This document shows, one piece after another, positions 35,020-42,967 of a stretch of DNA of 64,000 bases. Source of the stretch: Sulfitobacter sp. (lineage in GTDB: Bacteria > Pseudomonadota > Alphaproteobacteria > Rhodobacterales > Rhodobacteraceae). Made by a program: the position numbers and the translations under genes. The notes under the pieces are model-generated. The model was not told the origin of the DNA, ran no database searches, and was given only the letters and a program-made list of their open reading frames with translations. The first letter of the stretch is position 1. Each line of letters begins with the position of its first letter. Where the stretch lies: positions 18,544 to 82,543 of the forward strand of contig JAFMGZ010000011.1 in NCBI GenBank assembly GCA_017854855.1, read 5' to 3'.

Positions 35020-35927
35020 TGAGCACCCGCGCCGGATTCGTGGCCCTGATTGGAGAGCCTAACGCAGGCAAATCCACCCTATTGAACCGCATGGTGGGGG
35101 CCAAAGTGTCCATCGTGACGCATAAGGTCCAGACGACCCGCGCACGCATCCGCGGCGTCGCCATGGAAGGCGAGGCGCAGATCGTGTTCGTGGACACGCC
35201 GGGCCTTTTCCAGCCGCGCCGCCGGCTGGACCGTGCCATGGTCGCCGCGGCCTGGGGCGGCGCGGCCGACGCGGATGTGGTGGTCTTGTTGATCGAGGCC
35301 AACCGCGGCGTGACCGAGGGTGTCGAACGTATCCTTGAGGGGCTGGCAGAAATTGGCGGACATCGTCGCGTCGCCCTCGCCATCAACAAGATTGACCGGG
35401 TAGAGGCCCCCGTGCTGCTGGGTCTGTCGCAAAAGATGAACGAGCGTTATCCCTTTGCCGAGACTTTCATGATCTCGGCGGAGCGCGGGCATGGCGTGGA
35501 TACGCTGCGTCAATGGCTGGCGGGAGAACTGCCCGAGGGTCCGTGGCTCTATCCCGAAGATCAAATTGCCGATCTGCCCATGCGCATGATCGCTGCTGAG
35601 ATGACCCGCGAAAAACTGACCCTGCGTCTGCATCAGGAACTGCCCTACCAGTTGACGGTCGAGACCGAGAATTGGGAAGAGCGGCCAGACGGCTCTGCGC
35701 GGATCGACCAGTTGATCTATGTGATCCGCGACGGGCACAAGGGTATCGTGCTGGGCCATAAGGGCGAGACGATCAAACAGGTGAGCAAAGCCTCGCGGGA
35801 GGAGTTGGAAGAATTCCTGGGCCGCCGGGTGCATTTGTTCCTGCAGGTCAAGGTGCGGCCAAACTGGCTGGACGAGGCGGAGCGCTATTCTGAAATGGGT
35901 CTTGATTTCAAAGACGGGAATGGGTGA
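35019..35927 (+). CDS. era: GTPase Era
   Basis: A 302-residue GTPase for 16S rRNA maturation. G1 is GEPNAGKSTLLNRM, followed by VQTTRARIRGV (G2), VDTPGLF (G3) and NKIDRV (G4). A C-terminal KH domain has VIRDGHKGIVLGHKGETIKQVS. The ATG at 35019 shares its A with the rnc stop (TGATG). It is followed by a 29-base repeat and a DUF1491 gene. Confidence 0.97.
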   Translation: MSTRAGFVALIGEPNAGKSTLLNRMVGAKVSIVTHKVQTTRARIRGVAMEGEAQIVFVDTPGLFQPRRRLDRAMVAAAWGGAADADVVVLLIEANRGVTEGVERILEGLAEIGGHRRVALAINKIDRVEAPVLLGLSQKMNERYPFAETFMISAERGHGVDTLRQWLAGELPEGPWLYPEDQIADLPMRMIAAEMTREKLTLRLHQELPYQLTVETENWEERPDGSARIDQLIYVIRDGHKGIVLGHKGETIKQVSKASREELEEFLGRRVHLFLQVKVRPNWLDEAERYSEMGLDFKDGNG

Positions 35928-35965
35928 GGTTTCGCGCAACGGCGCTGATGCGTTCGCGGTGGGTG

Positions 35966-35994
35966 CGGGATTGAGTTTATGGGCAAGATGAAGC
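35966..35994 (+). repeat. 29-base dispersed repeat, copy 2
   Basis: Identical over 29 bases to 24102-24130 and in the same orientation. It lies 38 bases after the era stop and 10 bases before the DUF1491 start codon. Bases on either side differ from copy 1, so the repeat boundaries are sharp. Confidence 0.9.
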
Positions 35995-36004
35995 GGGTGG
36001 TGTC

Positions 36005-36334
36005 GTGCCAAAGCTGACCGCACGGTTCTGGATTGATGCCTATCTGGCGCGGCTGCGGATCTTTGACATCCCGGCATTTGTTGTCGCCCATGGGGATGAC
36101 ACAGGTGGGGCGGTTCTGGTGAAACTGGCCACGCTGGATGGGCAGGCTGTGCTTTTTCAACGTTCATTTGATCTGATGACCGGCGACCGGCGCTGGGTCG
36201 AGCTGTCTTCGGGTGCGGAGCGTGATGTGGATGAAGCCGTCACGCGCCAGCGCGGCTTTGATCCGGATTTATGGGTGATTGAGGTTGAGGACCGTCAGGG
36301 CCGGCATCTGTTGGACCAAGAGGGTCTGGCCTGA
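36005..36334 (+). CDS. DUF1491 family protein
   Basis: A 109-residue soluble protein with the DUF1491 pattern: [35 protein letters not shown], then DRRWVE and [23 protein letters not shown]. Function is unknown; the family is restricted mostly to alphaproteobacteria and sits between era and recO. The start is GTG at 36005, since no ATG occurs before the conserved region. The stop overlaps recO by one base (TGATG). Confidence 0.87.
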   Translation: MPKLTARFWIDAYLARLRIFDIPAFVVAHGDDTGGAVLVKLATLDGQAVLFQRSFDLMTGDRRWVELSSGAERDVDEAVTRQRGFDPDLWVIEVEDRQGRHLLDQEGLA

Positions 36335-37059
36335 TGGAATGGCGCGATCAGGGGATATTGCTGAACACGCGCCGCCATGGGGAAACTTCTGTCATTATCG
36401 AAGTATTCACGCCCGGTCAGGGGCGGCATGCGGGCGTGGTGCGGGGCGGGACCAGTCGCAAGATTGCACCGATTCTGCAACCGGGGGCACAGCTGGACCT
36501 CGCATGGCGGGCAAGGCTTGAGGATCATATCGGCAGTTTCACGGTCGAGCCGGTGCGCAGCAGGGCAGCCGTGGCTATGGGCGACCGGTTGACGCTGGCG
36601 GGGTTGAATGCGGTGACAGCCCTGCTGGCATTCTGTTTGCCGGAGCGGGAGCCGCATCCCGCGCTATATGCGCGGTCAGAGGCTTTGTTGGACTTGTTGG
36701 GGCAGGATGCGCTGTGGCCACTGGCCTATCTGCAGTGGGAATTGGGGCTGCTTGAGGACATGGGCTATGGGCTTGATCTGAGTGTCTGTGCCGTCACCGG
36801 TGCGACGGAGGGTCTGGCCTATGTTTCGCCCAAGTCAGGGCGGGCTGTGTCGGCTGCCGGGGCTGGGGAATGGGTGGACCGGTTGTTACCTTTGCCGGGT
36901 GTTCTGCGGGGGCAGGGTGCGGCAACCGATCGGGAAATTGCGCAAGGCTTTATCACGACGGGGTATTTCCTGCATCAGCATCTTGCCAGGGATCTGGGCG
37001 GCAAGCCGCTGCCAGAGGCCAGGGCACGCTATGTGGAGGCATTCAGCCGTCAGATCTGA
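36334..37059 (+). CDS. recO: DNA repair protein RecO
   Basis: A 241-residue recombination mediator of the RecFOR pathway that loads RecA on SSB-coated DNA. It starts [39 protein letters not shown], the OB-fold domain, then the helical region and the [22 protein letters not shown] segment. Only one cysteine pair member is seen, so a zinc site is doubtful. Its last 17 bases overlap the convergent META gene. Confidence 0.93.
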   Translation: MEWRDQGILLNTRRHGETSVIIEVFTPGQGRHAGVVRGGTSRKIAPILQPGAQLDLAWRARLEDHIGSFTVEPVRSRAAVAMGDRLTLAGLNAVTALLAFCLPEREPHPALYARSEALLDLLGQDALWPLAYLQWELGLLEDMGYGLDLSVCAVTGATEGLAYVSPKSGRAVSAAGAGEWVDRLLPLPGVLRGQGAATDREIAQGFITTGYFLHQHLARDLGGKPLPEARARYVEAFSRQI

Positions 37060-37450
37060 ATACCAGAAGGACGCCGTCGTCGTTTGACAGGATCAGCGTG
37101 TTGCCCAGAACTTCGGAAAGGGTCGCCTCTGACAGGGCAGTGAAAAAGGCTGTTTCGGCGGCCATGTCAGGACAGGCCATGCGGGTCGATGCGATCGGGC
37201 CTGCGCGGAACCATGGATAGGGTACGTCCTGGCTGGCGGTGAAGCTGTTGCAGGGGCCCTGGCCGCTGATCTGACCGGGGGCCGGAAAGCTGAGCGTGGC
37301 TTGGGGATTGAAGGGCGCATTGCCCAGCTCTGTCAGCTGCCAGGTTTTGTCGGCGGCCCCATATGCGCTGATGGTTTCATCGCCTTGGCAGCCCGCCACA
37401 ATACCGATTGCCACAGCCAAGGGTAGACATCGCATCAGGGGTGCCATCAC
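37043..37450 (-). CDS. META domain lipoprotein (HslJ-like)
   Basis: A 135-residue protein with a signal peptide ending in the lipobox IVAGC. The mature part has [38 protein letters not shown], typical of the META/HslJ family, where GxxGCN is the hallmark (here GQGPCN), and [15 protein letters not shown]. These envelope proteins are linked to stress, but the role is unknown. The start overlaps the TetR stop by four bases; the 3' end overlaps recO. Confidence 0.85.
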   Translation of the reverse strand: MMAPLMRCLPLAVAIGIVAGCQGDETISAYGAADKTWQLTELGNAPFNPQATLSFPAPGQISGQGPCNSFTASQDVPYPWFRAGPIASTRMACPDMAAETAFFTALSEATLSEVLGNTLILSNDDGVLLVFRSDG

Positions 37451-37962
37451 GACAGCGCCAGCACGGTATCGACCAGGGTATCGAACGCCTGCGGCTTGGC
37501 CCCCGAAAGCTGCGGCAGGCCCACAAGGGCCGCCTGCAGTGCGATTGCAAAATTCTGGTTGCCCAGACCCATTTCCCGCAGCAGCAAAGAAATATAGGTC
37601 AGGCGTTCATGATCCAGTGCCTGCAATACCTGGACCAGTTCAGAATGGGACGGTGCCCAGAGGCGCAAGGCTGCCTCTGTCTGGTCCGCCAGGATGTCAT
37701 GGCCAAACTGGCGCAGCCGGGTATCTGGTCTGCCCTCAGCGCCAACGGCGCGGCCCAGGTTGGCCAGTGCCTGTTTGCGCCATGTTTCGATCAAGGCGGA
37801 CTGAAAGGTGGGCACATCCTTGAAATGCCAGTAGAACGACCCTTTGGTCGTTCCCAAGGCGCGTGCCAAGGGTTCAGCAGCCAGTGCGGATGGCCCGGAT
37901 GCAATCAGGGCATCGACGCCGGCAGCCAGCCATTTTTCAGGAGAGAGTCGCGTACGTGACAT
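37447..37962 (-). CDS. TetR family transcriptional regulator
   Basis: A 171-residue repressor-type protein. The N-terminal helix-turn-helix is LSPEKWLAAGVDALIASGPSALAAEPLARALGTTKGSFYWHFKD, a classical TetR pattern; the C-terminal ligand domain is variable. The ATG at 37962 gives the usual start, while a TTG at 38001 is less likely. It is cotranscribed with the META lipoprotein. A 9-bp hairpin separates it from mcd. Confidence 0.9.
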   Translation of the reverse strand: MSRTRLSPEKWLAAGVDALIASGPSALAAEPLARALGTTKGSFYWHFKDVPTFQSALIETWRKQALANLGRAVGAEGRPDTRLRQFGHDILADQTEAALRLWAPSHSELVQVLQALDHERLTYISLLLREMGLGNQNFAIALQAALVGLPQLSGAKPQAFDTLVDTVLALS

Positions 37963-37987
37963 TCTCTTTGTTACCGCTTTGCGTAGT

Positions 37988-38010
37988 GGAGAGGCAAGCA
38001 ATGCCTCTCC
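37988..38010 (-). terminator. Hairpin between mcd and the TetR gene
   Basis: GGAGAGGCA (37988-37996) and TGCCTCTCC (38002-38010) make a perfect 9-bp stem with a 5-base loop, 15 bases after the mcd stop. No T-run follows on the minus strand, so it may weaken rather than end transcription, or be an operator near the TetR start. Confidence 0.55.
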
Positions 38011-38025
38011 CGATTGTGCATAAGA

Positions 38026-39714
38026 CTAGCCCAGCAGGCGGCGGGCGATCACCTGTGCCTGAATTTCAGCCGCTCCTTCAAATATATTGAGGATGCGCGC
38101 GTCGCATAGAACGCGGCTGATCTTGTATTCCAGCGCAAAGCCGTTGCCGCCGTGGATTTGCAGACCGTTGTCTGCCGCCGCCCATGCGACCCGTGCGCCC
38201 AGCAACTTGGCCATGCCCGCCTCCACATCGCAGCGGCGGCCCTCGTCCTTCTCAAAGGCAGAGAAATAGGTCAGCTGACGGGCGATCATGATCTCAACCG
38301 CCATCATCGCGAGTTTGGACGAGACGCGTGGGAAGTTGATCAGCGCCTTGCCAAACTGTTTGCGGTCCTGGGCATATTGCATGGAAATATCCATGGCCGA
38401 TTGGGCCACGCCAATGGCGCGGGCGGCGGTCTGGATGCGGGCGGATTCAAAGGTTTCCATCAGCTGTTTAAAGCCTTTACCCTCTTCGCCCCCCAGCAGG
38501 TTCTCACCCTTCACGGCAAAACCGTCAAAGGCCAGTTCGTATTCCTTCATGCCGCGGTAACCCAGCACTTCGATTTCGCCGCCAGTCATTCCTTCGGTGG
38601 GGAATGGGTTTGCATCATCTCCGGGGGTCTTTTCGGCCAGGAACATCGACAGGCCCTTGTAGTCGGATGTGGCCGGATCGGTGCGTGCCAGCAGGGTCAT
38701 CACATGGGTGCGTGCCGCATGGGTGATCCAGGTCTTGTTGCCTGTGATCTTGTAATCATCGCCGTCTTTGACGGCGCGCGTGCGCAACGACCCAAGGTCC
38801 GAGCCTGTATTCGGCTCTGTAAAGACCGCCGTGGGCAGGGTTTCGGCGCTGGCGATGCGGGGCAGCCATTTTTCCTTTTGCTCTTGCGTGCCGCCCGCGA
38901 TGATCAGCTCTGCGGCGATCTCGGACCGGGTACCAAGCGAGCCTACGCCGATATAGCCGCGCGACAGCTCTTCTGAAACGACGCACATCGACGCCTTGGA
39001 CAGGCCAAAGCCGCCAAACTCTTCGGGGATGGTCAGGCCAAAAACGCCCATCTCTGCCAGATCCTCGATGATCTCCATCGGGATCAGCTCATCCTTGAGG
39101 TGCCATTCGTGGGCAAAGGGTTCGACCTTGTCGACGGCATAGCGGCGGAATTGCTCGCGGATCATCTCCAGTTCATCATCAAGGCCGGTGGCCCCGACGG
39201 TGATATTGGCCGATTGCTCTTGCATCAGTTCAACCAGACGGGTGCGGGCGGCCTGTGTGTTGCCGCCCATGGTCAGGGTCTGGATTGCGGGTTCTTGCAT
39301 GCCGCGCATGTCATCGCGGGTCAGGCCCATATCCTGAAGGCGCAGGATTTCGCCCTGGTTCATCTGGATGCCGCCGCTGATCTGCCACAGATATTCGCCA
39401 AAGGCGATCTGGTGGATCAGCTGTTCGGTCTCACCAAATTTGCCTTGCGCGTCCAGGGCCAATGCCCATTTCTGCATCTCGCGCAGGGACTGCGCATAGG
39501 TGGCAAGCCAGGCCAGGCCGTGGGCCGCTGTCTGGTGCGCTTCGATCAGGGTGGCCGATACGCGGCCATCCACACTGACCATGTCCCGGACGGATGTCTT
39601 GGCCGCGTCCAGAACAGCCTCTACAGGCGGAACGGCTTTTGCGGTGAGTTCCAGCAGATCATCCAAGATGACCGAAGCCTGGGTGAGTGTCATATCCTGA
39701 CCGTCATGTGCCAT
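38026..39714 (-). CDS. mcd: (2S)-methylsuccinyl-CoA dehydrogenase (ethylmalonyl-CoA pathway)
   Basis: A 562-residue FAD acyl-CoA dehydrogenase. A helical N-terminal extension of about 150 residues precedes the dehydrogenase core (LDDELEMIREQFRRYAVDKVEPFAHEWH), as in Mcd, which makes mesaconyl-CoA in C2 assimilation. Core motifs are AVFTEPNTGSDLGSLRT, GNKTWITHAARTHVM, YRGMKEYELAFDGF and the C-terminal QIHGGNGFALEYKISRVLCDAR. AAGGA lies before the ATG at 39714. ETF subunits, the expected electron acceptor, are encoded at 52.4-54.1 kb. Another long acyl-CoA dehydrogenase is the alternative. Confidence 0.88.
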   Translation of the reverse strand: MAHDGQDMTLTQASVILDDLLELTAKAVPPVEAVLDAAKTSVRDMVSVDGRVSATLIEAHQTAAHGLAWLATYAQSLREMQKWALALDAQGKFGETEQLIHQIAFGEYLWQISGGIQMNQGEILRLQDMGLTRDDMRGMQEPAIQTLTMGGNTQAARTRLVELMQEQSANITVGATGLDDELEMIREQFRRYAVDKVEPFAHEWHLKDELIPMEIIEDLAEMGVFGLTIPEEFGGFGLSKASMCVVSEELSRGYIGVGSLGTRSEIAAELIIAGGTQEQKEKWLPRIASAETLPTAVFTEPNTGSDLGSLRTRAVKDGDDYKITGNKTWITHAARTHVMTLLARTDPATSDYKGLSMFLAEKTPGDDANPFPTEGMTGGEIEVLGYRGMKEYELAFDGFAVKGENLLGGEEGKGFKQLMETFESARIQTAARAIGVAQSAMDISMQYAQDRKQFGKALINFPRVSSKLAMMAVEIMIARQLTYFSAFEKDEGRRCDVEAGMAKLLGARVAWAAADNGLQIHGGNGFALEYKISRVLCDARILNIFEGAAEIQAQVIARRLLG

Positions 39715-39856
39715 ATGTCTTTTCCTTTTTGCTGCCACGCAGATAGCGCCTTCGCAGTTGCAGCACAACAAAGATACGTTTTACTGCGTCAATTTGTTCG
39801 AAAGTTGCGCGGCGAATTTGGCCGTGCAGTCGATTCTCAAGCTGCTATGTAGAGCC

Positions 39857-40621
39857 ATGAGCAGTTTTTTCCCGTTTCTTGACCCGACTTTCTTGGTCCT
39901 TGCACTAAGCATCGCCTTTTGCGCGGGATTCGTCAAAGGCGTGGTGGGCTTTGCCATGCCCCTGATTCTCATTTCGGGCCTTACCTTCTTTCTGTCGCCA
40001 GAGCTGGCGCTGGCCGGATTGATCCTGCCGACGCTGGCGACAAACCTGGTTCAATCCCTGCGCCAGGGGCCGCAGGCGGCCTGGGCGTCGATGAAGGAAT
40101 TTCGGTATTTTCTGATCCCTGCGGGCGTTACATTGGTGATTGCGGCGCAGATGGTCCGGCTGGTGCCTGACGCGGTTTTGCAATTCGCGATTGGTTTGCC
40201 TGCCTTTGCCTATGCTGCGCTGCAGCTTGGCGGCGTGCGGTTCAGGTTGGCGCGGCGGCACCCCGCCGTTGAAGGGGCGGTCGGGATGCTTGCCGGGGTC
40301 ATGGGCGGCTTTGCCGGTGTATGGGGGCCGCCGACAGTTATGTATCTGACGGCGCTGGACACCCCCAAACATGAACAGATGCGTGTGCAGGGCGTGATCT
40401 ATGGTGCCGGTGCGGTTGCGCTTTTGGGGGCCCATGTCGGATCTGGCGTCTTGCGGCCGGAAACCGCGCCTTTTTCAGCGCTTTTGATCATTCCCGCGCT
40501 TTTTGGCATGTGGGCCGGCGGCAAGGTTGTGAACCATATCGACCAGGCGATGTTCAGGCGCGCAACGCTGATCGTATTGCTGGTCGCCGGGGCAAACCTG
40601 ATCCGGCGGGCAGTTTTTTAG
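39857..40621 (+). CDS. TSUP family permease (TauE/SafE)
   Basis: A 254-residue inner-membrane protein with about eight hydrophobic helices and the TSUP marks FCAGFVKGVVGFAMPLI in repeat one and GMLAGVMGGFAGVWGPPTVMY in repeat two. The family exports sulfite, sulfoacetate or other sulfonates and organic acids; the substrate is not determinable. The ATG at 39857 places the first helix correctly. Its 3' end overlaps the convergent XRE gene by four bases. Confidence 0.9.
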   Translation: MSSFFPFLDPTFLVLALSIAFCAGFVKGVVGFAMPLILISGLTFFLSPELALAGLILPTLATNLVQSLRQGPQAAWASMKEFRYFLIPAGVTLVIAAQMVRLVPDAVLQFAIGLPAFAYAALQLGGVRFRLARRHPAVEGAVGMLAGVMGGFAGVWGPPTVMYLTALDTPKHEQMRVQGVIYGAGAVALLGAHVGSGVLRPETAPFSALLIIPALFGMWAGGKVVNHIDQAMFRRATLIVLLVAGANLIRRAVF

Positions 40622-40983
40622 GCTGACCCGCGACGGGCGACCGTCATGCCTGATACATCCTCGATAAAGGTCATGATGCGGGATTTGACCGCTTCGTCCT
40701 CAATCTGGGCAAGGGCATTCACAATCTGCAACCCTGCATCATTCTTGGGCGCGGCGTTTTCGTTTTCCGCCAGCCCCTCAAAGAAGAACGACGTTTCAAC
40801 CTCAAGGATCTGCGCCAGTTCGAACAAGCGGCTTGCGGCAATCCGATTCGATCCGATTTCGTATTTCTGGATCTGTTGGAACGACAGGTTGAGTTTGCGC
40901 GCAACATCAGTCTGAGAAAGCTTTCTCAATGTGCGCAGCTGCTTCAGCTTGCGACCAACATGCAGATCGACGGGATGAGACAT
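40618..40983 (-). CDS. XRE family helix-turn-helix regulator
   Basis: A 121-residue protein. The Cro/C1-type helix-turn-helix is VGRKLKQLRTLRKLSQTDVARKLNLSFQQIQKYEIGSNRIAASRLFELAQIL (about residues 8-60), with a charged C-terminal helical tail. AGAGG lies seven bases before the ATG at 40983. It is divergent from the LysR-like gene, with an inverted repeat between, so the two may share control. Confidence 0.9.
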   Translation of the reverse strand: MSHPVDLHVGRKLKQLRTLRKLSQTDVARKLNLSFQQIQKYEIGSNRIAASRLFELAQILEVETSFFFEGLAENENAAPKNDAGLQIVNALAQIEDEAVKSRIMTFIEDVSGMTVARRGSA

Positions 40984-41064
40984 AAGAGAACCTCTGGTTG
41001 ATAATTCCCTCTTGTTCGCCCGATTGCCCAAGCCAATCAATTGCATAGATGTGAGACCAAGAAG

Positions 41065-41083
41065 TTCACGAATAAGTAGTGAA
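41065..41083. promoter_or_regulatory. Inverted repeat in the xre/LysR-like divergent region
   Basis: TTCAC (41065-41069) and GTGAA (41079-41083) form an inverted repeat with a 9-base AT-rich centre, in the 150 bases between the two divergent regulator genes. The size suits a LysR-type or XRE-type operator. Confidence 0.4.
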
Positions 41084-41133
41084 TGGATGATTTATGTTGC
41101 AATGATGGGTTATTTGTGTACCGTCTCGATCCA

Positions 41134-42075
41134 ATGAATGAGACGAGTAGTATCAGACAGGGTCTCGCGGTGGGGGCGGCGGATGTGTCGCCACCCCTGC
41201 TGTTTGAAATGATCCGGTCCTTCGTGGCGCTTGCCTCCACGTTGAACCTTAGCCATGCGGTATTGGAATTGGGCAGTACCCGCCAGACATTACGCCGCCA
41301 TATCGCAAATATTGAATCCGCCATGGGCGGGGTGCTCTTTGTGGTTGAGGACCGGCGCTATCAATTGAGTGAGCTGGGCGAAAGCGTTCTGCCAGAGGCC
41401 AAGGAAATTCTGGCGCGGGGCAATGTATGGCTGCGCGGGCAATCGAAATCGGCGGCAGGTCTGCAACATCTCCATGCCATGGATGGCGATTGGTGCTTTT
41501 ATCAGCAGCAGCAACCGCTGGGCCAAATCTGGACCGATCCATCATTGTTGATGCGCGAGACGTTCAGGGCCTGGACGATGGCAGGCTGTGAGATCGAAAG
41601 CCCCATGCTGGCGCATGTCCGGCCCTACCTGATTGTCTACCGCAAGTCCGACGTCGGTTGGATTTGCGTCGAATTCGGTGCCAAATCCGTCTATGTGAAC
41701 TGGTTCGGGCAGGATTATGCCCGGTCAAGCATCGGCCGCCCGATCAAGCAGCTGCCCGCAGGCGAGCAATTCTCGCAATTGATAGATCAAGCATTCGACG
41801 AGGTGCAGACCGCCCAGATCGCGCGGCTGGATCACGTCTTTACCTGGATGCCAAAAGCGGGGGGCGATGGATTATCTCCTGTCGCCTATCAACGTCTAAT
41901 CCTAAGCGGGTTTTTTCCTGACAGGTCGCCGGCATTGATGTCCCTGATCGTGCCGCTGGACCAGCCGAACATCAGTGATCTGGATGCTGCAAATCTGGGT
42001 CAATTGGACCCGGTTGAGCCCTTGGAATTCAGCGATGAAGACGCCTATTTCGAAAAGCTAATTCGTGGACAATAA
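41134..42075 (+). CDS. LysR-like regulator with atypical effector region
   Basis: A protein of about 313 residues. Near its N-terminus is a LysR-type helix-turn-helix (LFEMIRSFVALASTLNLSHAVLELGSTRQTLRRHIANIESAMGGVLFVVEDRRYQLSELGESVLPEA). The rest does not show the usual LysR substrate-binding pattern; it is rich in Trp and Tyr (GDWCFYQQQQPLGQIW, VYVNWFGQDYARSS) and ends in an acidic tail (EFSDEDAYFEKLI). The start is uncertain: ATG at 41134 or 41083, neither with a clear binding site. Next comes a GNAT-like gene after 97 bases. I do not know this family. Confidence 0.75.
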   Translation: MNETSSIRQGLAVGAADVSPPLLFEMIRSFVALASTLNLSHAVLELGSTRQTLRRHIANIESAMGGVLFVVEDRRYQLSELGESVLPEAKEILARGNVWLRGQSKSAAGLQHLHAMDGDWCFYQQQQPLGQIWTDPSLLMRETFRAWTMAGCEIESPMLAHVRPYLIVYRKSDVGWICVEFGAKSVYVNWFGQDYARSSIGRPIKQLPAGEQFSQLIDQAFDEVQTAQIARLDHVFTWMPKAGGDGLSPVAYQRLILSGFFPDRSPALMSLIVPLDQPNISDLDAANLGQLDPVEPLEFSDEDAYFEKLIRGQ

Positions 42076-42141
42076 GGTCCAATTATAAAAATTGGTCTAA
42101 TCTCGTCAAAAGTAGGGTATTTTTTTGGCAACTGTATTAAC

Positions 42142-42163
42142 CTTTTGTGAGTACTTACAAAAG
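42142..42163. promoter_or_regulatory. 22-bp near-perfect palindrome over the ribosome binding site
   Basis: CTTTTGT (42142-42148) and ACAAAAG (42157-42163) flank a central AGTACT; one position pair breaks the symmetry. The right arm contains the start of the AAAAGGA binding site for the ATG at 42173. It could be a dimeric operator or an mRNA hairpin that hides the binding site. Confidence 0.6.
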
Positions 42164-42172
42164 GATCTGCCA

Positions 42173-42889
42173 ATGACTATTCAATTTCCACGCGATGCGG
42201 CACCATTCATTGCAACCAGCCGCGATATATTGCGTCAGTACGGGATTGAGATAACCATAGGTAGTAATTTTGAGGATTACAGCCAGATCATCAAGTCAGA
42301 GCGCAAGGTACAGAATCTTGGGGCCCCGTTCGATTACGAACAGTATGATTTGAACAAGAACGACGCCTTTTGGTTGATCGGCCGCAACGAAAAAGGCGAT
42401 CTGATCCACACACAAGCGGCAAAAAAGGTACACTTGAACACCAAGACTTTGGCCGAGCACCTGCTGACCAAGTTCCGCGATTTTCCGCCCCCCATTCCCG
42501 GTGTTGACCTTGACAGGTCGCGGTTTCGTGCAACGCCGGGTGCCCATCGAATTTCAGGCAGCGTGGTCTATCACGGCGAAGTCTGGATGGCCCCCGAAGA
42601 GGGCATCTATCGCGGGACCGGTCTGTCCACCGTGATGGCCCGCAGTGGCCTGCTTGAGGTGATGCGCCGATGGGACCCCGATTTCGTCTACGGCTTCATG
42701 CTGCGGCAGGTTGCGTTCAAGGGTTTCGCGGAACGGATGGGCTATATGCACAATGAACCGGGTGCCTTGATGTGGCAGATCGCGGGCCGTGACCAGCCGC
42801 TTGAGGCGTTCCTGACCTATCTCAGCCAGGAAGACGCAAGGTTCATGCTGGATATCCCGGTGGAAGAACTGGTCATCCGCGCGGCCTGA
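42173..42889 (+). CDS. GNAT-fold protein of unknown function
   Basis: A 238-residue protein. The C-terminal half reads like a GNAT acyltransferase: a strand with SGSVVYHGEVWMAPEEG, the acyl-CoA loop YRGTGLSTVMARSGL (about 142-156), and KGFAERMGYM near 185. The first half has FDYEQYDLNKNDAFWLIGRNEKGDLIHTQAAK, a layout loosely like acyl-homoserine-lactone synthases, but the conserved LuxI Arg/Phe/Trp set is not clearly there. AAGGA eight bases before the ATG at 42173 sets the start. A terminator follows. Substrate unknown; probable target of the LysR-like regulator. Confidence 0.75.
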   Translation: MTIQFPRDAAPFIATSRDILRQYGIEITIGSNFEDYSQIIKSERKVQNLGAPFDYEQYDLNKNDAFWLIGRNEKGDLIHTQAAKKVHLNTKTLAEHLLTKFRDFPPPIPGVDLDRSRFRATPGAHRISGSVVYHGEVWMAPEEGIYRGTGLSTVMARSGLLEVMRRWDPDFVYGFMLRQVAFKGFAERMGYMHNEPGALMWQIAGRDQPLEAFLTYLSQEDARFMLDIPVEELVIRAA

Positions 42890-42908
42890 CATCATCTTTG
42901 ACCAAACA

Positions 42909-42943
42909 AAAGGGGCCGCAGAATGCTGCGGCCCCTTTCTTTT
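42909..42943 (+). terminator. Rho-independent terminator after the GNAT-like gene
   Basis: AAAGGGGCCGCA pairs with TGCGGCCCCTTT around a 6-base loop, followed by CTTTT. It lies between the plus-strand GNAT-like gene and the stop of the minus-strand pckA, and with an A-rich left arm can serve both. Confidence 0.9.
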
Positions 42944-42967
42944 GATCTGCTTAGATTGAAATGCGGC

